From NCBI GenBank assembly GCA_902803675.1, contig CADCQZ010000330.1:1-17733 (forward strand): a stretch of 17,733 bases of DNA. Direction: 5' to 3'. The notes under the pieces are model-generated. The model searched no databases. It was not told where the DNA came from and worked only from the letters and a program-made list of their open reading frames with translations. The position numbers were made by a program, and so were the translations under genes. The DNA comes from an uncultured Eubacteriales bacterium (GTDB lineage: Bacteria; Bacillota_A; Clostridia; Christensenellales; Aristaeellaceae). Below are positions 13,777 through 17,733 of the stretch, piece by piece. The first letter of the stretch is position 1. Each line of letters opens with the position of its first letter.

Positions 13777-13805
13777 AAAACCGGGAATGCTCAGCGCATT
13801 CCCGG
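13776..13805 (-). terminator. Intrinsic terminator after the BMP binding-protein gene
   Basis: On the minus strand CCGGGAATGC and GCATTCCCGG form a perfect 10-bp stem (13805-13796 with 13790-13781), loop GCTGA, followed by TTTTT (13780-13776). It lies 13 nt past the binding-protein stop and upstream of the ATPase gene of the same importer, so read-through or a second promoter must supply the rest of the operon. Confidence 0.88.
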
Positions 13806-13818
13806 AAAAGCGCGGGTA

Positions 13819-14931
13819 TTACTTGATGTTGCCCTGATAGTCCACCTTGACCGCGGTCACAGCGGGCTCCGCGTCGATGGCGTTGGACACGGTGATCTCA
13901 CCGGCAAACATCTTAGCGACCAGCGCGGCGTAATCTTCGGCGGTGAAGCTGTCGGCAAACTGAGTGCTGCCGGCGATCTGCACGAAGTTCGCGGCGGGAT
14001 CTTCGCTGACCAGGCCCAGGTTCTCGACCTTGCCGCCTTCGAATTCGCCGTTCTTGATGGAAGCGAGCACAGTCGCCACGGTGGGCGCAAGACCCTTCAT
14101 GGCAGAGGTGACGGTGATGCCTTCACCATAGAGCGCGTCGATGGTGGGCGCCTGATCCACGTCGACACCGATGACCTTGCCGCCGACCTTGGCAGCCGCT
14201 TCACCGGCAGAGGTGAAGATGCCGCCGCCGCAGGCGAACACGATCTGAGTGCCGTTGGCATACCAGGTATCCATGTAGGCGGTGATATCGGCATCGCCGT
14301 AGAACTGGTTGCCGTACACATACTTGACTTCCACATCGGTCAGGCCCATTTCGGCAGCGGCAGCGTCAGCGCCCTGCACGAAGCCGTAGCCGTAGCGGAT
14401 AACAGCGGGAACAGCCATGCCGCCCAGGAAGCCCAGCTTGGTGTAGCCCAGCTTCACAGCCGCGTAGCCGGCCATATAGCCGCACAGTTCTTCCTGATAC
14501 ACAGCGCTGTACAGGTTGGCGGGATAAGCCCAGGAGAAATCGGCGGAAGTGCCGTGGGCATCCTGCAGGTCAAATTCAGACACGTCCAGCGCCACGAAGG
14601 TGATGTCGGAATACTCTTCAACAGTGGCAACGATGGCGGGCGCGAAAGCGTAGCCGGGCATCACCAGGACGTTGAAGCCGTCATCAATGGCCTTTTCGAT
14701 GGAAGAGATACGGTCCTCATCCGAGTCGGAAGCGGGCTTGTAATACTGGAAATCCACGCCGGCGCCTTCCGCGAAAGCCTTGCAGGCCTCATAAGTGGTC
14801 TGGTTGAAGGACTGGTCGGTGATATCACCGTAGTCGGTGATCATGGCGACGCGCATGTCATCGGCGGAGGCGAATGCCATCATGGACAGGGCCATCACGA
14901 AAGCCAGAAACAGAGCAACGAGCTTTTTCAT
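13819..14931 (-). CDS. BMP-family ABC transporter substrate-binding protein, no lipobox
   Basis: The 370-residue protein starts at ATG 14931, 8 nt after GGGAGG. Residues 1-23 are a signal peptide ending AFASA before DD, a signal peptidase I site; there is no cysteine for lipid attachment. The mature part has the BMP/PnrA/Med family landmarks: RVAMITDYGDITDQSFNQTT (27-46), an ISSIEKAIDDGFNVLVMPGY stretch, ELCGYMAGYAAVKLGYTKLG, GFLGGMAVPAVIRYGYGFVQ, FACGGGIFTSAGEAA and VIGVDVDQA. These proteins capture nucleosides or related solutes for the importer encoded just downstream. In Gram-positive bacteria they are usually lipoproteins, so how this one stays at the cell surface is unclear. It is separated from the ATPase gene by two hairpins, consistent with extra expression of the binding protein. 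Confidence 0.94.
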   Translation of the reverse strand: MKKLVALFLAFVMALSMMAFASADDMRVAMITDYGDITDQSFNQTTYEACKAFAEGAGVDFQYYKPASDSDEDRISSIEKAIDDGFNVLVMPGYAFAPAIVATVEEYSDITFVALDVSEFDLQDAHGTSADFSWAYPANLYSAVYQEELCGYMAGYAAVKLGYTKLGFLGGMAVPAVIRYGYGFVQGADAAAAEMGLTDVEVKYVYGNQFYGDADITAYMDTWYANGTQIVFACGGGIFTSAGEAAAKVGGKVIGVDVDQAPTIDALYGEGITVTSAMKGLAPTVATVLASIKNGEFEGGKVENLGLVSEDPAANFVQIAGSTQFADSFTAEDYAALVAKMFAGEITVSNAIDAEPAVTAVKVDYQGNIK

Positions 14932-14958
14932 TACGTGTTCCTCCCTTGTTGATTTGGT

Positions 14959-14997
14959 GAGCCGTGTTTGGCTCCTCCTATATAGCGCTTTTGCGCT
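14959..14997 (-). promoter_or_regulatory. Two small hairpins in the leader of the BMP binding-protein gene
   Basis: AGCGC/GCGCT (14984-14997, loop of four A on the transcript) sits at the predicted 5' end, and GAGCC/GGCTC (14959-14974, 6-nt loop) follows. Neither is large enough to look like a known riboswitch. The first could protect the mRNA 5' end. Confidence 0.45.
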
Positions 14998-15003
14998 GGA
15001 CTT

Positions 15004-15032
15004 ATTATATCAAATCGGGCTTTGTTTGAAAA
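15004..15032 (-). promoter_or_regulatory. Promoter for the BMP transporter operon
   Basis: On the minus strand a perfect TATAAT (15004-15009) is preceded by 17 nt and TTTTCA (15027-15032, four of six consensus bases). Transcription would start near 14997, giving a leader of about 66 nt. It lies 28 bp past the stop of the epimerase gene. Confidence 0.78.
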
Positions 15033-15059
15033 GGGAATTAACAAACTTTAACGATTATT

Positions 15060-16262
15060 TCATTTTTGCAGGATCTGATCGATCATCTGATCCGCCATGC
15101 ACATGCTCCTGGGCATATGGAAGGGACCTTTGAAGGTGCTGCCCTTGGTGGAAGGCATCGTGGGAAGACCGTCACGCCTTAGGTAGCCGTACCATTCACC
15201 GTATTCCTCATCGGCGAAATGCTTTTTGCAGTAATCGAGGGTCCTCTCGAACCACTGATAATACTCCTCGCTGCCGGTATCGCGGTAAGCCATCAGAGAA
15301 GCGATGATGATCTCGTTATGGGGCCACCAGAGCTTCATGTCGTGCTCGTAAGCCTCCGGCGGGAGCCCTTTGCAGTCGATGAAATACTTCAGCCCGTCAT
15401 ACTCATCATCCCAGCCGGCCCTGATCGCGTCATTGAAAACGCTCTCGGCCTTCTTATGCAGCTCTTTTGAGCCGGTGTAGTCGGCGTATTCCATCAGGAA
15501 CCAGCTGCACTCGATATCGTGACCGGGATTCACGATCCTGCCCTCCGTGACATCACCGCGGAACTCACCGTCCGGCCCCACGTTCTCCAGAGTGCAGTGC
15601 ATGTCTTCCTTGCGGTGATAACGGAAGATATCGTTGACGCACACTTCGGAGCGTTCATCGTAGAGAGCGGCCTTTTCCGGATCGCATCTGCGGAACACGG
15701 AACACATGTTCAGACAGATCATCGCCAGCCCCAGACTGCGGCCGGACCGCGTTTCGGGGATCGTTTTCGGGGGCATCCCCACCGGATCGGGCCCGCCGCG
15801 GTACAGTCCCCAGTAGATCTCAAAGGCGGCGCGTCCTCTCTCCAGGAATTGCTTTTCGCCTGTCAGGCCGTAATATTCCGCGTTGGCGATGGCGTAAAAG
15901 CTCTCGGAAAAGCAGTAGCGCCTCTGGCGCAGGGGCTTTCCTTCCGCCGTGACGGTAAAATACATCCTGTTGCCCAGATCACGGTTGATGCAGTGTTCCT
16001 CCAGGAAATCAAGGCAGGAGCGGGCAAAATCCATCCAGACCTGATTCTTGCCGTAAACGTGGCAGAGATACGAATAAGTCCAGGCACAGCGCCCCTGCAT
16101 CCAGACGCTCTTGTCGGTGGAGTAGATCTTTCCTTTCCTGTCGAGGCAGGTGTACACGCCGCCGTTGACCTTGTCCCATCCGTTGTCGATCCAGAACGAG
16201 ATCGATCTGTCAAGTTCTTTTCTGATCCATTTCTGCTGTTCGATGAGTTTTTCCCTGTTCAT
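15060..16262 (-). CDS. AGE-family sugar epimerase/isomerase (N-acylglucosamine 2-epimerase-like)
   Basis: I start it at ATG 16262, 5 nt after AAGGAGG; an in-frame ATG seven codons upstream would place the ribosome binding site inside the gene. The 400-residue product shows the alternating aromatic-rich helices of the AGE (alpha/alpha)6 barrel: WMQGRCAWTYSYLC (55-68), RRYCFSESFYAIANAEYY (114-131), NPGHDIECSWFLMEYA (245-260), KLWWPHNEIIIASLMAY (310-326) and GPFHMPRSM (379-387). H248 and H382 occupy the places of the two catalytic histidines of the family. Members epimerise N-acetylglucosamine, cellobiose or mannose, or isomerise related sugars; the substrate here is not determined. No signal peptide is seen. 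It follows the branching enzyme gene by 13 nt, so the two are probably co-transcribed. Confidence 0.88.
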   Translation of the reverse strand: MNREKLIEQQKWIRKELDRSISFWIDNGWDKVNGGVYTCLDRKGKIYSTDKSVWMQGRCAWTYSYLCHVYGKNQVWMDFARSCLDFLEEHCINRDLGNRMYFTVTAEGKPLRQRRYCFSESFYAIANAEYYGLTGEKQFLERGRAAFEIYWGLYRGGPDPVGMPPKTIPETRSGRSLGLAMICLNMCSVFRRCDPEKAALYDERSEVCVNDIFRYHRKEDMHCTLENVGPDGEFRGDVTEGRIVNPGHDIECSWFLMEYADYTGSKELHKKAESVFNDAIRAGWDDEYDGLKYFIDCKGLPPEAYEHDMKLWWPHNEIIIASLMAYRDTGSEEYYQWFERTLDYCKKHFADEEYGEWYGYLRRDGLPTMPSTKGSTFKGPFHMPRSMCMADQMIDQILQK

Positions 16263-16275
16263 TGCGGCCTCCTTA

Positions 16276-17733
16276 TTATTCATCCCCGGTCTTTTCCAAT
16301 ACCAGGGCTGTTCTGCAGGGCAGATAGATCCTGAATCCGTTCAGATCCTTCGGATCCGGGCTGTATGTTTTTTCCTTATCGATCCTTTCAAGCCCGCCGA
16401 ATGCACTGTCGTCGCTTGAGAACGTGACCTTCCAGGAGCCCGCGGCGCCTTCGGGCAGATGGACGAGATACTGCGCGTCGGAGTACTGCGTGTTGAAATT
16501 GAACAGGAATATCCTGTTTTTACGCTCGAAAGCGATCGTTTTCCCCAGCTGATCGATCCACAGGCTTCTGGGTTCACTGTCCGCAAGGATATTTCCCTTC
16601 CTGAGGAAATGGATCATCGCGGCGTCAAAGGCCTCCAGATACTGATATTTCAGGTCGGGATTGTCCGCCAGCGACCATTGCCTGCGGGCGTAATGATAGC
16701 TCCAGCCGTTGCCCTCCCGCGGGAAATCGATCCATTCGGGATGGCCGAACTCGTTGCCCATGAAATTGAGGTATCCGCCGCCGGCCGTCGCGGCCGTCAC
16801 GAAACGGATGATCTTGTGCAGATCGATGGCGGTATCGATCACGGGTTCGTGGCAGTCCTTATTCATTTCCGTGTACATGGCCGCGTCCGCCATACGGAAA
16901 ATGATGGTCTTGTCCCCCACCAGGGCCTGATCGTGGGATTCACAGTAGGAGATGCGATTCTCCTTCGGCCGGCCCGTGGTGAGTTCGTAATAAAGCTTGA
17001 ACATATCCCAGTCGGAATAATTCGCTTCTTTGAGCAGCCTGATCCACTGATCGGGGATCCCCATGTTGAGCCGGTAGTCGAACCCGATCCCGCCGCCCTT
17101 CACTGGCAGACACATGCCCGGCATACCGCTCATATCTTCCGCGATGGTCACGGCGCCCGGCCTCACCTCATGGATCAGCTCATTGGCCAGCTGGAGATAG
17201 ACCAGCGCGTCGATATTCGTGTTCATCGTATAATACTTGGAATAATCCGTGAACGCCACGCCCAGCCCGTGATCCTCGTAACACATGGAGGTGACGCCGT
17301 CGAAACGGAAGCCGTCGAAGTGGAACTCCTCCAGATAGTATTTGAGGTTGGAGAGCAGGAAATGGAGCACTTCGGTCTTCCCGTAATTGAAAATGTTCGT
17401 CCCCCAGGCCGGATGCCAGCCCCTGCCGCCGTACAGGAAGTACTGGTCTTCCGTCCCGTCCTGACGGTAAAGGCCCTCGCCCACGTTCGGGCAGGCATGG
17501 GAATGCACCACGTCCATAATGACGGATATCCCCATCTGATGGGCGCGGTCGATCAGCGTCTTTAAGTCCTCAGGGGTGCCGAAACGGTAGGAAGGAGCGA
17601 AGAAATTCGTTACCTGATAACCGAAGGAAGCGTAGTAGGGATGCTCCTGGATCGCCATGAGCTGGATGGTATTGTAGCCCAGTTTCTTGACACGCGGCAG
17701 CACGTTGTCGGCGAATTCAAGGTAGGTGCCCAC
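16276..17733 (-). CDS. glgB: 1,4-alpha-glucan branching enzyme, eukaryote-like, C-terminal part (runs off right edge)
   Basis: The last 485 residues are present; about 200 N-terminal residues, where the CBM48 domain would be, lie beyond the edge. Counting from the edge, the GH13 barrel shows NTIQLMAIQEHPYYASFGYQ (21-40), MDVVHSHA (73-80), GFRFDGVTSM with nucleophile D145, VTIAEDMSGMP with acid/base E199, and ESHDQALVGDKT with D268. NFMGNEFGHPEWIDFPREGN and SYHYARRQWSLAD follow, then a C-terminal beta domain. This wording matches eukaryotic GBE1-type branching enzymes (GH13_8) better than the usual bacterial GlgB (GH13_9). It cuts alpha-1,4 glucan and rejoins it as alpha-1,6 branches in glycogen synthesis. 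The true start is not visible, so the operon promoter lies outside. Confidence 0.93.
   Translation of the reverse strand: MGTYLEFADNVLPRVKKLGYNTIQLMAIQEHPYYASFGYQVTNFFAPSYRFGTPEDLKTLIDRAHQMGISVIMDVVHSHACPNVGEGLYRQDGTEDQYFLYGGRGWHPAWGTNIFNYGKTEVLHFLLSNLKYYLEEFHFDGFRFDGVTSMCYEDHGLGVAFTDYSKYYTMNTNIDALVYLQLANELIHEVRPGAVTIAEDMSGMPGMCLPVKGGGIGFDYRLNMGIPDQWIRLLKEANYSDWDMFKLYYELTTGRPKENRISYCESHDQALVGDKTIIFRMADAAMYTEMNKDCHEPVIDTAIDLHKIIRFVTAATAGGGYLNFMGNEFGHPEWIDFPREGNGWSYHYARRQWSLADNPDLKYQYLEAFDAAMIHFLRKGNILADSEPRSLWIDQLGKTIAFERKNRIFLFNFNTQYSDAQYLVHLPEGAAGSWKVTFSSDDSAFGGLERIDKEKTYSPDPKDLNGFRIYLPCRTALVLEKTGDE

Noticed and set aside
14931..15000. Purine riboswitch before the BMP transporter
   Set aside because: The leader is about 66 nt with two simple hairpins and none of the three-way junction layout of a purine riboswitch.

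Overview
The window looks like chromosomal DNA of a Clostridia-type Bacillota. Most genes have strong AGGAGG-type ribosome binding sites, TTG and GTG starts occur, and several promoters are near-consensus sigma-A type (TTGACA, 16-17 nt, TATAAT or TAAAAT). Base composition is moderately G+C-rich by eye. The gene families fit a gut or rumen clostridial lineage: a TSCPD protein, an archaeal-type AspRS beside hisS, a BMP-type nucleoside transporter, a eukaryote-like branching enzyme, and a secreted binding protein with no lipobox. I cannot fix the family or genus.

Layout. 1-1240 (minus): the N-terminal part of a secreted protein with 72-residue MucBP-like tandem repeats, running off the left edge. 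1406-3950 (plus): a Nudix hydrolase, a GNAT acetyltransferase, a TSCPD protein, a 38-residue membrane microprotein and an SPFH protein, closed by a strong terminator. 4000-4324: an AT-rich gene-free stretch with a 14-bp tandem repeat, a palindrome and an inverted repeat. 4371-4446: tRNA-Thr(GGT) with its own promoter and terminator. 4675-7250 (plus): hisS and an archaeal-type aspS behind a perfect consensus promoter. 7257-8264 (minus): a P1-family peptidase, convergent with aspS. 8356-8583 (plus): a single-gene unit for a 75-residue helical protein. 8640-10037 (minus): an M18 aminopeptidase. 10118-14931 (minus): a complete BMP-family ABC importer (binding protein, double-NBD ATPase, two permeases). 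15060-17733 (minus): an AGE-family sugar epimerase and the C-terminal part of a glycogen branching enzyme, running off the right edge.

How the genes fit together. hisS, aspS and tRNA-Thr form a translation block. The BMP importer probably brings in purine nucleosides or a related solute; two hairpins separate its binding protein from the ATPase and permeases, which fits higher expression of the binding protein. The branching enzyme and epimerase suggest glycogen and sugar metabolism. The two peptidases appear to be housekeeping peptide-degradation genes.

The most unusual observation is that the importer ATPase lacks ten residues between the signature motif and Walker B of its first nucleotide-binding domain, with sequence suggesting an in-frame deletion between short direct repeats. 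I found no phage, transposon, CRISPR array or clearly novel multi-gene system. Most of the window is ordinary core genome with a few individually odd genes.
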